64,000 nt of DNA from Molossus alvarezi (Eukaryota > Chordata > Mammalia > Chiroptera > Molossidae). Positions within the stretch are counted from its first letter, which is position 1, and each line of letters opens with the position of its first letter. The notes under the pieces were generated by a model. It saw only the letters and a program-made list of their open reading frames with translations. It was not told the DNA's origin and ran no database searches. The position numbers and the translations under genes are program-made. Shown here piece after piece: positions 1-11,856 of this stretch. The stretch is taken from assembly GCA_037176705.1 (NCBI GenBank), contig CM073890.1, positions 93,920,591 to 93,984,590 of the forward strand, given 5' to 3'.

Positions 1-570
1 CTAGAAAATATTAGCATATCTTAAAAGGTTTGAAATTTATATTATATAAAATACTCATACAAAAATATTAAATCCTTACAAGTAAATACACTGGGGAAAT
101 AAATATAGGCTTCATTCAAGAGGAAATGACTAGTAAACAAATACACAGAAAGGAGTTCAGTCTCACTAATGTAAAAGAAATACAAGTAAAACAATGAGGA
201 CCATTTTACACATGTTAAAGGGGCATTCAACTCTTTAAATGTCACTACTTGGCTACAGACATTTTTTTTTCTTTTTTCATTGAAATTGTTATCATCTTAA
301 AGTGTTGGTGTTACTCCTTGTTGAGAATACTGTGGTCACAACATATAACAAGCGTATATGAATTAAAGGTCATAGTATTTTAGCCTGAACTGGATTCTGA
401 GCTTGTCCCAGCATTGGGGGGGGAGGGCGGCAGAACTTGGGGGCTGCGGTCATTTGGTAAATCTCTGATGGAGAACTGCCTATATCTGAAGGAAAACCGG
501 GGAAGCCATGGGCAGGCCTCAGAGCTCCCTGGTCACTGGGTAAAATAAAAACCTCCTCACATCCAGGATT
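1..570. other. Unassigned AT-rich stretch
   Basis: No gene or repeat family recognised. The sequence is AT-rich with a short T run near 261-270 and a G run near 416-422. Open frames here are short and lack any domain signal. Confidence 0.4.
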
Positions 571-1050
571 TGACCTTCAATCCCACCACTTGGAATGTAT
601 CCTGAAGAAATAATCCTTAAGGAAATAAAGCTAAATAAATAAAGATTAGCTGCCACATTATTATAGAAAATATTACCAAATAAATGCCTGACAGCAGGGG
701 AATAATTAAAAATATGGTATAGTTAATTTATTTATTTTTGTTAACCCTGAAAGATATTTGTCCATTGGTAATTTTCTAGATAGAGTGGAAGGGAAGGAGG
801 GAGGGAGAGAGAGAGAGAGAAACATCAATGTGAAAGAGACATATCAATTGGTTGCCTCCTGCACAACCCAAACAGGGCCAGGGTTTGACCTGCAACCCAG
901 GTACATGCCCTTGACCGGAATCGAACCTGTGAGCCTTTGGTGTGAAGGCCGATGCTCTAACCGCTGAGCCAAACTGGCCAGGTATAATTATTCATTTAAA
1001 TTACAAAGACTGTACAGCAATATGGAACATGTTTCTGAGATGCTATGAAA
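571..1050 (+). mobile_element. Ancient L1M 3'-region fragment, split by a SINE
   Basis: Segments 571-737 and about 984-1050 resemble the distal ORF2/3'UTR of old mammalian L1: an A-rich passage about a stepwise decayed 'aagaaataatcc' core, then a 'caatatggaaca' segment after the interruption. The Ves SINE at 738-983 sits between the two halves. It is heavily diverged and non-coding. Assignment rests on remembered family pattern only. Confidence 0.45.
738..983 (-). mobile_element. Ves SINE
   Basis: Antisense tRNA-derived SINE. The tRNA-like head is at the right end (961-983, reading GCTCAGCGGTTAGAGC on the minus strand), the purine-rich stretch at 784-822 is the antisense of the CT-rich 3' body, and the AT-rich tail is at the left. 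Substitutions such as 'caattggttgcctcctgc' mark an older subtype than the copies elsewhere in this window. It interrupts an older L1M fragment. Confidence 0.88.
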
Positions 1051-2249
1051 CGGGAGAATGCCCTCGCTGTGATGGTCTGCAAGGCTGGAAAGGAGCAGGA
1101 GCAAATGAAAAGTTGGCTCTGCTGAGGTGACAAGATTGTGAGCAAAAGTTCTCTCTTACTTATTTAGATGTATTGTGTAACACAGAATATTTATATAATA
1201 AGAATCCTATTTTTATGAAGAATTCTATTTTTAGAGAAAAGGAGAAATAGGACACTATGACCCTTGTACTCTGCTTCTCATTGGTGGCTACAGGATTTCA
1301 TTAAAGTACAAAACTCAAAATCATCCTGATTTTTGATATGTTCTGATAAATACATTATAAGTTTATCCAGAATTTGACTTGTTCATCCTCATGGAAGGGT
1401 TTATATGTAGATAAATAGCTCTTACATTAAACCAATTAGCTTGGAGAATGTACACCAATCCTATTGTCCATTTAAGTTTTTTAAATTACAGGGCATTATG
1501 CAGGGTGTTGGTAAAGTCAGGAAGCCTAGGAGAAACTTAAAAGCATGATATTTACATGTTTTCATTTTCAACTACATTTCAGATGAGGAATCTCTCCAAA
1601 TAGAACAGTGGTTTTAATTGTTAATCTGAAACAAAGTAGAATACATACACAATATTGCTTGTGTTCCCAGACCTTTGGGTATTCCTGTACTGTTTTTATT
1701 GTACTTTTCAGATTAATAATTGAACTCACTACCTTACATTTACAGATGCTTCACCAGGAAACTGATTTGGAGGGTGAAGAAAGACATTACATATATACTT
1801 TGGAAATATAACTAAAATACTGTTTACAAACAAATTTATCTGATGTTTTGACCACCCTGTGGTGTCTTACCCTTAGCGTTGTATCTTGTCAATGGCAAAA
1901 ATAGAAAAGCCAGACACAACCTCCCAGACTGAGGGGATGGAAGAGTAGAGCAAGTGGGTAGGAAGGGGTGGAGGGGGAGCTGTAAGTTTTTGTGGCTGTC
2001 CTGGCTGAGGAAAGTTCAGTTTGAACAGAAGCCTTGACATGGGTATGGGCTCGCTGATGGATGGGAGTGATATTGCAGGGAATGAACAGGGGTGGGAAAA
2101 GGAGCTACGTGCCCTCCAATAGTTCTGCAAACAGTTTTCTTAAGTATTCACACATTGAGGTTGAGGCACAGTTGGGAGGTAAATGAAGCTCCAGAGATTC
2201 TCCTCTCTGTTCAGTAGCTCTCCTAGCCCTAAGAGGTAACAGTGCAGAG

Positions 2250-2250
<1 letters not shown>
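1051..2250. other. Unassigned stretch
   Basis: No exon, RNA gene or repeat family recognised. The composition is ordinary AT-rich intergenic DNA. Confidence 0.4.

Positions 2251-2286
<36 letters not shown>
2251..2286. repeat. (TG)n microsatellite
   Basis: Uninterrupted TG dinucleotide run of about 18 units, likely polymorphic. It creates the Thr-His-rich antisense reading frame here, which is not a gene. Confidence 0.97.
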
Positions 2287-2287
<1 letters not shown>

Positions 2288-3588
2288 TGGGAGTGGTGGC
2301 AGAGGCAGTGGTATGAGGAAGGAGAGGAAAATCTCAGAGAAGAGATGATAATGAGGCTGTTGAGTGTGGGAGCCCAGAGCAGAAAATATTCTGGTGCCTG
2401 AGAGAACAGGAAGGAAGGCGTGTATATAAATGTGTGTGTATCTCTTTTTAGATCCTTTCATTCAGGAGGCATCTCCCTGGAGACTAGGGAGATGGTAGGA
2501 GTCCCCCAGGGTGCTGTCAGCTCCACTTAACTGAACTTCCAGAGAAAGAGTGAAATACTAGGTAAAGGACATGCCTCTAGCCAGCTCCCAGGGAGAGCCA
2601 GGACAGGGAGAAGGAACAAGGAGGTGGGAGGAATGACTGACCTGAATCAGTTGGAGATGTTTGCAGATGTGATTCCTTTTTCCTTTTCTCAACCTCACTG
2701 CACTGACACCCTTATCAGGAAGGAAAACTGTATTGTCCTGTGGTCCCCGCTCTAGGACACGGGAGGGATGCTGCCCACACTCTCGCTCTCACCTTTCCTA
2801 CTTCTGGCCAAACACGAAGGCCCCTAGCTTCAGAGAAGGCCATTCCTGGGGCAGTACCGATGACAAGTCCAGGGAGTGTGGTTGAAGGCCCTATACCTCT
2901 CCCTCCAGGGGCTTCAGACACTCCATGCTCTGTGGAACATTGGCCTCTACCGCCCTACCTCACCCTCTGTCCACACCCCCTTCCTCAGAGGCCTGCCAGC
3001 CAGTTTGTTTCTGACCAGGAGTCCTTAGGGCAGAGGAAGGCTGTGGGATTGAAACCCCACACCGTGCATTTGCAGCAGTCTTCTCTGCTACTCTTTTTAC
3101 ATTGCAAAGGTAAAGTAATCCATCTGCAGTGTTGCTTTTAGGGTTCTAGAAATCTCATTGTTTCTGGGGAAAGCATGCTCCAAGTTGGAAAAAATAAACA
3201 AAAAACCCTGATAAACATTTGGAACACAGACCTTTGAAAGAATGTTGCCTTACATCCTCTGGAAATGCCACCTATGTACTAGGACAAGCATTTCTTGTGT
3301 ACCTTCTGCCAGGTTGGGAAGCACAGTGTGTGTGCTTTCATAGGCTGGGGTCGGATTGTACACCAAATGCTGCTGGCTCACACAGCGATTATACCAAGGA
3401 GGAAGTCTTGGTGTGGAGTTAATAGAGCTATCACACTGTTCTAGCACTTGCTTATTGCTGTTATTATTATTATTAGTTTAATAGGTATCTGCTCAGAGCT
3501 CTTGGCTTTTTCCATTGATACAGAGGGCAGAATCCCAAAGTGGTGGCTTTGTGGCTGCATGCAGCCTGCAGATATGATTTGCACTGAA
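2287..3588. other. Unassigned, moderately GC-rich stretch
   Basis: No repeat family recognised. The part near 2700-3140 is GC-richer than its surroundings and opens frames of 133 aa (+, 2740-3141) and 68 aa (-). They show no domain, splice context or homology I recognise and are probably chance. Confidence 0.35.
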
Positions 3589-3613
3589 TGTGTGTGTGTG
3601 TGTGTGTGTGTGT
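3589..3613. repeat. (TG)n microsatellite
   Basis: Perfect TG dinucleotide run of about 12 units. Confidence 0.95.
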
Positions 3614-3717
3614 AATCTCCAACATTTTAAAACACAGAAAATTTTGCCTAAAAATCCAGATTTCTAGCTTCTGTTGAATAATCTGAACATCTGGCAACTC
3701 TAGGCCCCAGTTTTTTT

Positions 3718-3925
3718 AAAGAACAATTTTATTGATTTTAGAGAGGAACGGAGAGGGAAAGAGAGATAGAAACACAGATGAGAGAGAACATCGATTGGCT
3801 GCCTCCTGCATGCCTCCCACTGGGGATTGGGCCCACAACCTGGGCATGTGCCCTGACTGGAAATTGAACTGGTGACCTCTTGGTGCCTGGGTTGATGATA
3901 AACCACTGAGCCACACCAGCCTGGC
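3718..3925 (-). mobile_element. tRNA-derived SINE, older Ves-like subtype B
   Basis: Antisense SINE whose left end reads 'ttattgattttagagag', the mark of a subtype with a shorter 3' body, followed by 'ctgcctcctgcatgcc' and ending in a tRNA-like head 'ccactgagccacacc'. Similar flanks near 3702-3717 and 3926-3941 (gcccc..a..ttttttt) suggest a decayed TSD. Non-coding. Confidence 0.85.
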
Positions 3926-4079
3926 TAGCCCCCATTTTTTTATGGCAACAGCTGGCTCTTCCCCTTAAATAGGACATATGCTCTCCAGTGTGCCAGTCAC
4001 ACCACTTCTGCTCATGCAATACAGGACCCATATCACTCACTTCTATTACCCTCCCAGCCCCTCTAAGCACATGAGTCTT

Positions 4080-5080
4080 AGGCCTATTTTAGGAATTCTA
4101 TGGCTAATCCGTAGATCACAGTCAAACTTGAGTTCTAAGCAGAGGAATTTGGTCTTCATTCTATAGGAAATTGAAAGCCATGAATAATTTTTAGTAGGGT
4201 AGCCAAGGTTTGAAGCAACTCTTTCAAAAATGATTCTGACTTTTATTTGAAGCTGGGAATGAGAGGAGGAGATTGGAGTCAGGAGGCTAGTGAAAAGGTG
4301 ACTTTAAACCTCGTTGCCTGGGAAATGGCAGCTGGGGCCTCTCGCTGGACTGGGTGGCTCGGGGCTGGGCCTAGGCTGTGAAATGAGTGAGCCCGGCTTC
4401 TGTGGCTTCTAGACGTTCAGTTAAAAGCAGGGCAGGGACAGGCAGGGGGTCAAACCTGGACTGGAAATACATACATAGTCACCAGATAGGTGAGGCTAGC
4501 TGGCTCAGAGCCTAGAGGGACTCCTTAAAGCAGAGATAAAAGGGGAAGGGACCTTAAATAGGGCCCATACGCAGGATGGGAACTATCAAAGTGGTCAAGC
4601 TGGTTCTGGCCAGGCAGGGAAAGGCCAGACCAGGGTGGTGGCTGTGGGAATAAAAAAGCTGGAGAGAAGTAAGAACCATTTAGAAGAAAGATTGAATTGC
4701 ACTGATGGCTAATAGGAAAGGGGATCTGGGAAAAGAATGAAAAAATAATTTTAAGACTTCTAACTTGGGAGCCAATAAAATAGTGGTGCTAATTCACACA
4801 CATAGAAAAGTAAGAAAGAGGAAGAAATGTTTATATAAAATGTGAGGTGCCATCAGGATGCCCAGTAGGCACTGAAAGGATTGGAGTTCAGAGAGGTCCA
4901 GGCTGAAAGTAAATATTAGGGTGTCAGCTCACAAAGGTTGGAGATGCAGATGGAGAAATGGCCAAGGGAGGGAGAGAAGGAGAGTAAGGAGTGAGTCTCG
5001 AGTCATGTTTGTTTTGAGAGTTCATGAAAGTATTGGGAGTGGTCTGAAATGGAGGAGAAACATTTAGCTCCATGCTGGTC
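4080..5080 (-). repeat. Possible ancient interspersed repeat, family not assigned
   Basis: Passages such as 'ccatgaataatttttag', 'ccagggtggtggctgtggg' and 'aggtgccatcaggatgcccagtaggca' match a pattern I know as widespread in placental genomes, but I cannot name the family. The strand is nominal. No coding capacity. Confidence 0.35.
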
Positions 5081-5194
5081 AAGGGGCAAGCTGTGGTGCT
5101 CAGTTAGGTCCAAACCTTCAACAACCAAAGCAAGTGAGAACCAAGAAACAAAAGCGAAGCCAAAGGAAAGTGTTTTCTAGAGAGAAGATGTCCA

Positions 5195-5525
5195 TATTCA
5201 CTCATTTCTTTGACAAATATTTATAGAGAACCTGGACTTTATCCAGTCCCTGAACAAACTGAGGTGAGCAAAACAGGCACCGTATCCTCACAGAGCTTAC
5301 ATCCTACTGGAGAAGACCATTACTGAACAAATATTGACTGTGATCAATGCTATGGCGAGGAATGCACAGGAAGTGGATTGAGTGACAGCGTGGTCCAAAA
5401 AGACCTCTCTGAGGAGGTGGCATTTAAACAGAACCCTAAAGTAAGGGAGCAGCCTATGCACATATCTGAGGGAGAACATTTTAGGCAGAGGAGAAAGCAA
5501 GGGCCAGGCCTGGGTATGAAAGAGC
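5195..5525 (-). mobile_element. L2 LINE 3'-end fragment
   Basis: Antisense L2-like segment. It begins with the antisense of the L2 3' terminus ('actcatttctttgacaaatatttatagag'-like), then 'acagagcttacatcctactgg' and 'gaggaggtggcattt', the complement of the last ORF2 codons and 3'UTR of L2. Highly diverged, long extinct. Confidence 0.65.
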
Positions 5526-5970
5526 AGAGTGGCTGAAGAGCTAGGGAAAGACCCTGCTATCTGGACGAATCGCCTGAGGGTCCTCTGGCCTGCAGAAGTT
5601 ACAGGTGCTGCTCTTACTAGAGAGTGTTTGCTTTCCTGCTATAAGCTCTTCCAGGTGGCTTGAGGCAGCCCTCACACCAAACATTTTACCTAACACTGTG
5701 TAAGCAGAACAGCAGACCCCCTCCGCTCTCATAATTTGTGTGTCTACCTCACTATCAAGGCCTTGGTTACCAGACCAATTCTGACTCCTTCCTCCTCATG
5801 TATTCTGGTTCTCTTTAACTGTTTATCACCATGAAATCACCCCAAATCTGTGACCTGCACCTAACCATCAAAATAACCTGGCACAATAGACTCAGTTCCC
5901 CAAACCACCTTTTCAGCTGTAAGAGCACAAAAGAACCTCTACCATTACTTAATCCAGTTGACCCCCAGCT
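5526..5970. other. Unassigned stretch
   Basis: Nothing recognised between the L2 fragment and the hAT-like fragment. Confidence 0.4.
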
Positions 5971-5974
5971 AGGC

Positions 5975-6100
5975 TGCAGGGCAGAATCAGCTGCATAGCC
6001 TCCTGGGCCCCACCCCTGAAAATCCTAAATCAGTAGGTTGTGGTGGGACCCAGCATCTAAATTTTAATAAAACTCTCACACAGCCTTAGGAATGGTGTTG
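5975..6100. mobile_element. MER5-like hAT-Charlie fragment
   Basis: The core 'gggccccacccctgaaaatc...gtgggacccagcatctaaat' matches the middle of the MER5/MER58-type non-autonomous hAT elements. The terminal inverted repeats are decayed. Confidence 0.5.
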
Positions 6101-6189
6101 TAACTCTCTCCCTCATCTTATAAATGAAGACTTCGAGGCCAGGGTGCTTGGCCACCTGGTCCAAGGATATATTGCTGGTGTTAATAGCA

Positions 6190-6390
6190 ATACTTCCTTA
6201 ACACTTCACAGGGTACCTGATTTCACATGATCTCTCAATAGCCCACGAGGCTGGTATTGTAATAGGATCATACCCAGTTTACAGAGGAAGGAAAGAAGCT
6301 GTGGACCAGGCAGATGACTTACCTAATGTCTCATTGTTAGTGGACAGAACAAACTTGCACCCAGATTTGAGCACCGGTCCTGCCATCTTT
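6190..6390 (+). mobile_element. MIR SINE fragment
   Basis: Order of motifs matches MIR: 'ttcacatgatctctcaatagccc', 'cccagtttacagaggaaggaa', 'gacttacctaatgtctca' and 'agatttgagc'. Heavily diverged, as expected for this old family. Confidence 0.7.
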
Positions 6391-6589
6391 TCACTGACAA
6401 ATAAGGATCCTAAACCTGAGCAGGTGGTGGTGGATGGATGGGGTGGAGTGGGAAGGACAGTCTAAACCCAATTCCACACAAGTCTGGCTCCTTATGGCTG
6501 GATGTTACCTAAAAGAAATGGGCAGTATAAAAAGGCATTTATCAACTTCGTACCAGGCTTACAAGCTTTATAATGATCAAATTAACTTG

Positions 6590-6790
6590 ACAAACAGACT
6601 TTAATTATGAAACTGTTCAAATATATGAAATTAGAAAGACTAGAATAATAAATCTGTATTTACCCCGCATCCAGATTCAACAATAATCATGATTGTGCCA
6701 CACTTGCTCTATTTTTTCTCTATTATTTTTAATCCCAGACATCATGTCATTTCTTCCCTTTACACTTCAGGATGCATCTCATAGAAACAC
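6590..6790 (-). mobile_element. Possible old LINE fragment
   Basis: 'ccgcatccagattcaacaataatc' followed by 'atcccagacatcatgtcatttc' and 'caggatgcatctcatag' resembles a common diverged LINE 3' region. Family assignment is uncertain. Confidence 0.4.
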
Positions 6791-8353
6791 CTGACCTTGT
6801 GTCTGAAGTATGACCCTGCAGGCAGAGCCACCTGGGACCTCCCTGTACCCGGAACGTAGGTTGCAGTGAGCACTGAAAACTCCTGGGTGCGCTGGCAGGT
6901 CTGTGTTGCACTCTGGAACCAGGTGTGGGCTCTCAATCATCCTGGATGGCAAACATTTTGGGTTTTCTCCAAACCCTCTGGCACACACGGGTATTGTTTT
7001 AATCCGGTCTTGGTTTGCCAGTTGCTGCTCAGCACTGCCTTGCCTACTTAAAGACTGTCAGGAAAGGAAGTAGTGGAGCAGCTTCAGGACAAATTACTCA
7101 ATTTCTGGTTCACAGGTAGGACTATAACTAATCCTCTCAATCCAGTAAAATAAAGGGCATACAGTCCTGCTGCCATAAATCGGAGACACAATCACAGATT
7201 GCAGAGTCAGCAGGAATCTCTAGCACATATCAGAAGGAAAGAGTGGTCATTATTTTTAGCAACCAGTTAAATATTTGCCTAATAGATGCCGGGTGCCCAC
7301 CAGCCACACTAAGATGAGAGGTACCTTACCTAACGTCACCTCTGCAGCAGGTGGGGAGGCTATGATGAGAGGGCCCTTTTATAGTTCACTTGGTTGAGGC
7401 TGTCCTCCTGCTGCATGCCACCAGCTGTTCCCATCAGTACTAGAATGATAAAAGCAGAAGTTAGAGTCATGAAATGTGGAGTGAAACACATCCATCTAAA
7501 GCTTTTGTTCTGGCCTTTGGCACTGTCCCAACCAAAACCATGTGTGGACTTCCCTTAGTCAGCCTGGCCAGTACCTCCCTGACGATCCTAATGAGGCATT
7601 CTTAGGAAGCTCCAGGATGTCATCCACTGAAATTCTTCACCATTCATTCTGCTGATGTAAGATCCAACACAGATTGGACAGAGGAACCACAACTTTGGGT
7701 TAAGTTACCCACAGTTCTATTTCTGGAAGACCGCAGCATATATGTGTCCTAAAATACTTTGAGGAAACAGGAATAGCCAAGCTTGACACATGTTTTTACA
7801 AACACCTACTAGTTTCCACTTTTAATTTGAGTAACCAGTATTTGACAACTTAGTAGCTACGGGAGGACCACAGTCCTGCAATCTGCAAACACCATGTTAT
7901 CCGACACCTACTGACTCACCTAATTAAATTTTTCTCTCACAAGATCACATTCCTATTTTCATGAAATGAACGGGAACTGAGACAATCAGTACTATAGTTA
8001 TTTATTTTTTTTAACTCAGAGGGAAATCGATGTCATTTGACACCGAGTTGCATACCCCAAATTGAAATTAAACTACATGTGGCATCATTTATATATAAAT
8101 GTGTCTTTATGATGCTGGAACCACTACTGAAACATTAAATGGTTCAGTTGACTTAGTTGTTTTGTATAAAGGATTGTTTGACTGGGTTTCCGGTAATGAG
8201 AGGCACCACCTGTTAAATTTACCTTATCTGGATCAGGGTGGAGATAAGGGTAAGTAAGGCCCAATGAACTGCATAGAGAATGAAATTTAAGGAGGTACTT
8301 ACTCTCAGAATCATACACCTGTTGATCCTACACTTGTGTACCCGAGAGCAAGT
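6791..8353. other. Unassigned stretch
   Basis: About 1.5 kb with no recognisable repeat, exon or RNA gene. Confidence 0.4.
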
Positions 8354-8363
8354 GCTTCCTTAA

Positions 8364-8570
8364 TTTTTTTTTTTATAGAGTGGGAGGGAGAGAGAGGAAG
8401 AGAGAGAGAGAAACATCGACGTGAAAGGTACACATCGAGTGGCTGCCACCCACATGACCAACCAGGGCCGAGACAAACTGCAACTGAGGTACGCACCCTC
8501 AGTGGGAACTGAACCCAGGTCTCTCTGGACCACAGGCCGACACTCTAGCCGCTGAGCCAAACTGGCCAGG
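8364..8570 (-). mobile_element. Ves SINE, 3'-truncated
   Basis: Antisense copy with perfect 10-bp TSD gcttccttaa at 8354-8363 and 8571-8580. The tRNA-like head at the right end is well kept. The usual 'atcctcacccgaggac' antisense 3' segment is missing, so the copy lost about 40 bp of its 3' body before the T tract at 8364-8374. Non-coding; the ~60-aa frames across it are translated SINE. Confidence 0.93.
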
Positions 8571-8580
8571 GCTTCCTTAA

Positions 8581-8935
8581 ATTTTTTATCCTGAGCTCTG
8601 CACTTGTTTTACCCTAGTCTTAGTGCTGTGGACTAGGGCCAGCTGGGGGCACAACAGTTACCTAGTTAAGCTACAGAGTATTCCAGTCCAAATATGGGAG
8701 ATTTCAGTTTAGTACATCTGGGGTGAGGTTCAGTAATCATTTTAAATAAGCTTTCTCAGGTAATCCTGTTATGTAATCAGATTTGGGATCCATTGATGTA
8801 GTATTTAGAATACACAACTAGAAGGTGACATTCCCTTAAATTTAGCATGATTAACTCTAAGTAAAAATACTGGGTTTAATTCTGAGTTTTCTCCATGTAA
8901 AAAGTACTTCAAGATCCAATTCTGTATGTTAGGGT
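8581..8935. other. Unassigned stretch
   Basis: No feature recognised. Confidence 0.4.
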
Positions 8936-9350
8936 TATGTTCTGCTACAACCAATATAAAATCTGACTAACAATAGTTTAAACAAGTAGGGGTTTCTTTT
9001 TCACTATAACTACAAGGCTGGTGGTAGGTTACTGCTGGTATTGGTCAACAGAGTGCTAACATGAGGTCAACATCTCTGATTCTTTTGGACTTTCCTCGAG
9101 TTTATTTGCCTTATGGCCCCTGAATGGCAGCTCTAGCTTTGGGAATCATCTATCTTAAAGATGATGAGGAAGGAAGAAGTGCACTGCCAACCTTGTCTAT
9201 TTCTTTGTATCAAGAAAGTAAAAGCCTTCCTAGAAAGAACCTCTTCCAGCCCTTTACTGGGTCTCATTGGTCAGAATTGTGTCACATGGAAACTGTTGTT
9301 GAAAAGGAGGCTAGGAAATCAGGGATCAGGCTCATTGTAATTGGCTTAGA
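8936..9350. repeat. Possible ancient repeat, unassigned
   Basis: The layout (AT-rich start, 'agtttaaacaagtaggggtttc' and, at the end, 'aaggaggctaggaaatcaggg') resembles a common diverged mammalian interspersed repeat that I cannot name. It contains a 76-codon frame (9124-9354) with no domain signal. Confidence 0.3.
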
Positions 9351-9352
9351 CT

Positions 9353-9541
9353 AGTGCGTCTCAAACTTTAGCAAGCATTGGAACCACTTGGAGGGCTTGT
9401 TAAAACACAGGTTGCTGGGGCTTCACCCCCAGAGACTCTGATTCTGTAGGCCTGGGTTAGGATCTGAGGATTTGTATTACTTCAAGTTCCCAGTTGCTAC
9501 TGATGCTGCTGGTCAAAGGAAAACACTTTGAGAACCACTGA
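9353..9541 (+). mobile_element. MER5A-type hAT-Charlie MITE
   Basis: Near full-length (~190 bp) non-autonomous hAT element. The left end 'tagtgcgtctcaaactttag' and right end 'ctttgagaaccactga' are imperfect terminal inverted repeats, and the interior 'ggagggcttgttaaaacaca' and 'tgatgctgctggtc' is diagnostic of MER5A. No transposase. Old mammalian element. Confidence 0.85.
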
Positions 9542-9544
9542 CTT

Positions 9545-9715
9545 CCCACCGATGGTTCCCAACCATGGTGGTGCATTAAAAGCATGTAGTGAGCATTTTT
9601 AAAGGTAAGAGGTTCCTGGGTCCCACCTTTAACTTTTCTGATTCAATTTGTTGGTGGGGTTCAGGCATTCCTATTGTCGCAGCTCTATAGATGACTCTAA
9701 TGGTAGCCAATGATG
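9545..9715. mobile_element. MER5-like hAT-Charlie remnant
   Basis: 'gatggttcccaaccatggtggtgcatt' and 'ggttcctgggtcccacctttaac' resemble a decayed member of the same hAT-Charlie group directly beside the MER5A copy. The right terminus is not clear. Confidence 0.45.
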
Positions 9716-9821
9716 GAGACCATTTTTAGGCTAACCATGATCCCTTATCTGGGGGTGTTCCTGAGGTTCTATTAATGAGGAGGTAGGGGTGGAAGATAAT
9801 AGGCCTGCCATAGGTTTAGAT

Positions 9822-9996
9822 AGTGGTTCCAAAACTTGTCTGCAATGTTGAATCACTTGGGAATATTTCAAAATCCCCCAATTCAGGTCATACCCCAGGT
9901 GGTTAAATCAATCTCAGGGGGTGGGACACAGGACATCAGTAGTTTTTGAAGCTTTCCAGGTGATTCCAGTGTGCAGACAAATTTGAGTACCCCGTG
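9822..9996. mobile_element. MER3/MER58-like hAT-Charlie MITE
   Basis: Begins 'tagtggttccaaaactt', has 'aatctcagggggtggga' and 'ccaggtgattccagtgtgcag', and ends 'acaaatttgagtacc', the order of short hAT-Charlie MITEs. Subfamily uncertain. Confidence 0.65.
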
Positions 9997-10714
9997 GAAA
10001 GAGAAGATTGTCATGAAGATGGTTGCGTTTGTAAACAATGTAAGAGGAAGGTATGAAGGGAAGGTCTTTGGATTGGAAAAGAGCAACATGAAGATCTTTT
10101 TAAAATTATAAGTTCCAAGTGTGTGAGAAAATTTCACAAAGAATGCTGTTGTCTGTCTGAACTGAAGAACCAGTGAGGAGGAAATGAGATTAACCTGGTC
10201 AAAGCCCTTGGTTCAATGCAGAGAAAAATTTCCTCGCTGCAAATTGTTACAAGAAAATGTGGTGCTGTGAAAATGGGGTTGTACGGTCCTGTTATTGACA
10301 AGCTGTAAAAATAGTATGGATTCTCATCTGTTTAGAATCTTTTAGTGTCATTCTTTCTGAAGGTGAAGAGGTGGATGAAATGATCTGTTTAGGTTCCTTC
10401 TTTGAAAATTTTCTATTTTATTTCTCTTCTCATTTTACATCTTGATTCAAAAGACAGACCTCTGCATTAACAATTCAAAGACAGCCTAACCTTTGCCCAC
10501 CTATCTGCTTGAATGGATAAAATGTCTGACAGCTAGTAACAGTTTGAGATGCCACCAACTCAAACTGTTTGGATCTCTAAAAAGCTATTTTGAGCTTCTG
10601 GATGACAAGCAAACTGCCAACTATAGAGGGCCATTAGAATTTTTTACTTGAATAGGTTCTTGAAATGTAAATGTTGTGCTCAAGAGTGATCCACCATCAT
10701 GCCTGGGTCCTGTT

Positions 10715-10715
<1 letters not shown>
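9997..10715. other. Unassigned stretch
   Basis: No feature recognised. Confidence 0.4.

Positions 10716-10758
<43 letters not shown>
10716..10758. repeat. (AC)n microsatellite
   Basis: Perfect AC dinucleotide run of about 21 units, likely polymorphic. Confidence 0.97.
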
Positions 10759-10761
<3 letters not shown>

Positions 10762-11049
10762 CTATTTTCATGACACCCAGAAATAATACATGTGTTTAAA
10801 TATGGCTACAATTAAAATGTGTTCTCCTCTGTATAGGAAAATGTCACTGGCTATTGTCTGTAAGACATGCCCTCTGAATTGTCTTTTTCAGGGCTGGTGA
10901 TAGATTTACCCCAATCATACCTAACCTTATTGCCTGTACCATGCACCAGCACAAATACTTTGGTTTTAATTCAGAGGAAAAAAATAAGGCTAATGATGGA
11001 GCAGATCCACACTCAATGGATCTTAAAGGGTCGAAGATCCCAAAGCTTT

Positions 11050-11181
11050 AGGAGTGTTGTTTCTAAACTTTGCTGAACATTATAATTGCCATGGGAAGCC
11101 ATGAGTATAGAATTTAGGCATCAGTAGTTTTTAAGATCCCCAGGTGATTCCAGTGTGTGGCAAAGTTTGAGAACCACTGCC
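11050..11181. mobile_element. MER3/MER58-like hAT-Charlie fragment
   Basis: 'gtgttgtttctaaactttgc', 'ggcatcagtagtttttaagatc', 'ccaggtgattccagtgtg' and the end 'tttgagaaccactg' repeat the pattern of the copy at 9822-9996, with internal deletion. Confidence 0.65.
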
Positions 11182-11344
11182 TTAGTCACCTTTATCACAG
11201 GATCTAAAATTTCCTTTAGAAAGAATTTCTCTTAGGTCTCATGTTAAAAGTTGAGGTAGGAGTTAGGTAAAACTTCCCCCTTGCTAGGTGTGACAGAGAT
11301 TAATTGTCCCGAATATTTCTGCCACCTAATTCCTCTATCCTAAG

Positions 11345-11750
11345 ATATCCTCTCATAGTTCAGTGACTACATGGCTACTTTTTCCAGCCTCCCTTGCAGC
11401 AGACTGTGGCCTTGTGCCTCAATTCTGGCCAGTGGGATTAAGTGGAAGTAGTGTGTGTATATTCCTGGACAATCCTTAAAGGGAAGGTGTGTATTTTTAT
11501 CTCCTTCCACCTTCTTGCTAGCTTGAATGCAAACATAATCCATGAAGCTCCAACAGTCATAGACAATGAAATTACTTGGAAAATAGAAGCCACACAAAGC
11601 AAAGAAACAGGGCACATGGAGCCTTGTTCCTAATACCACAGAGCTTGATACCAGCACTAGACTGACTATCTCTGGGCTTTTTAAGGAAAATAAATTTCTG
11701 TCTTGTTTATGGCGCTGTTTCTGTTCATTGCAGCTGAACTTAATTCTAAC
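11345..11750 (+). mobile_element. Ancient LTR-like element
   Basis: 'ttccagcctcccttgcagc', 'ctggccagtgggattaagtgg', 'cttgctagcttgaatgc' and a polyadenylation-like 'ggaaaataaatttctgtcttgttta', then 'cagctgaacttaattctaac', fit a solo LTR of an old mammalian retrovirus-like family (ERVL/MaLR group suspected). No internal region or protein remains. The 133-aa antisense frame is a by-product of low stop density. Confidence 0.5.
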
Positions 11751-11755
11751 AGACT

Positions 11756-11856
11756 CAGTGGTTCTCAAATTCTGTTATATAGCAGGAACACCTACCAAGT
11801 TAATAAAGCATATTGAAGTAGGTGATTCTGATGCCTAAATTTGAGAACAACTGTAC
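11756..11856. mobile_element. Short MER5-like hAT MITE
   Basis: About 100 bp bounded by inverted ends 'cagtggttctcaaattc' and 'aatttgagaacaactg', with 'ggtgattctgatgcc' inside: an internally deleted hAT-Charlie MITE. Confidence 0.7.

Noticed and set aside
2105..2461. 118-codon antisense frame rich in Thr-His
   Set aside because: Created by the (TG)n microsatellite at 2251-2286.
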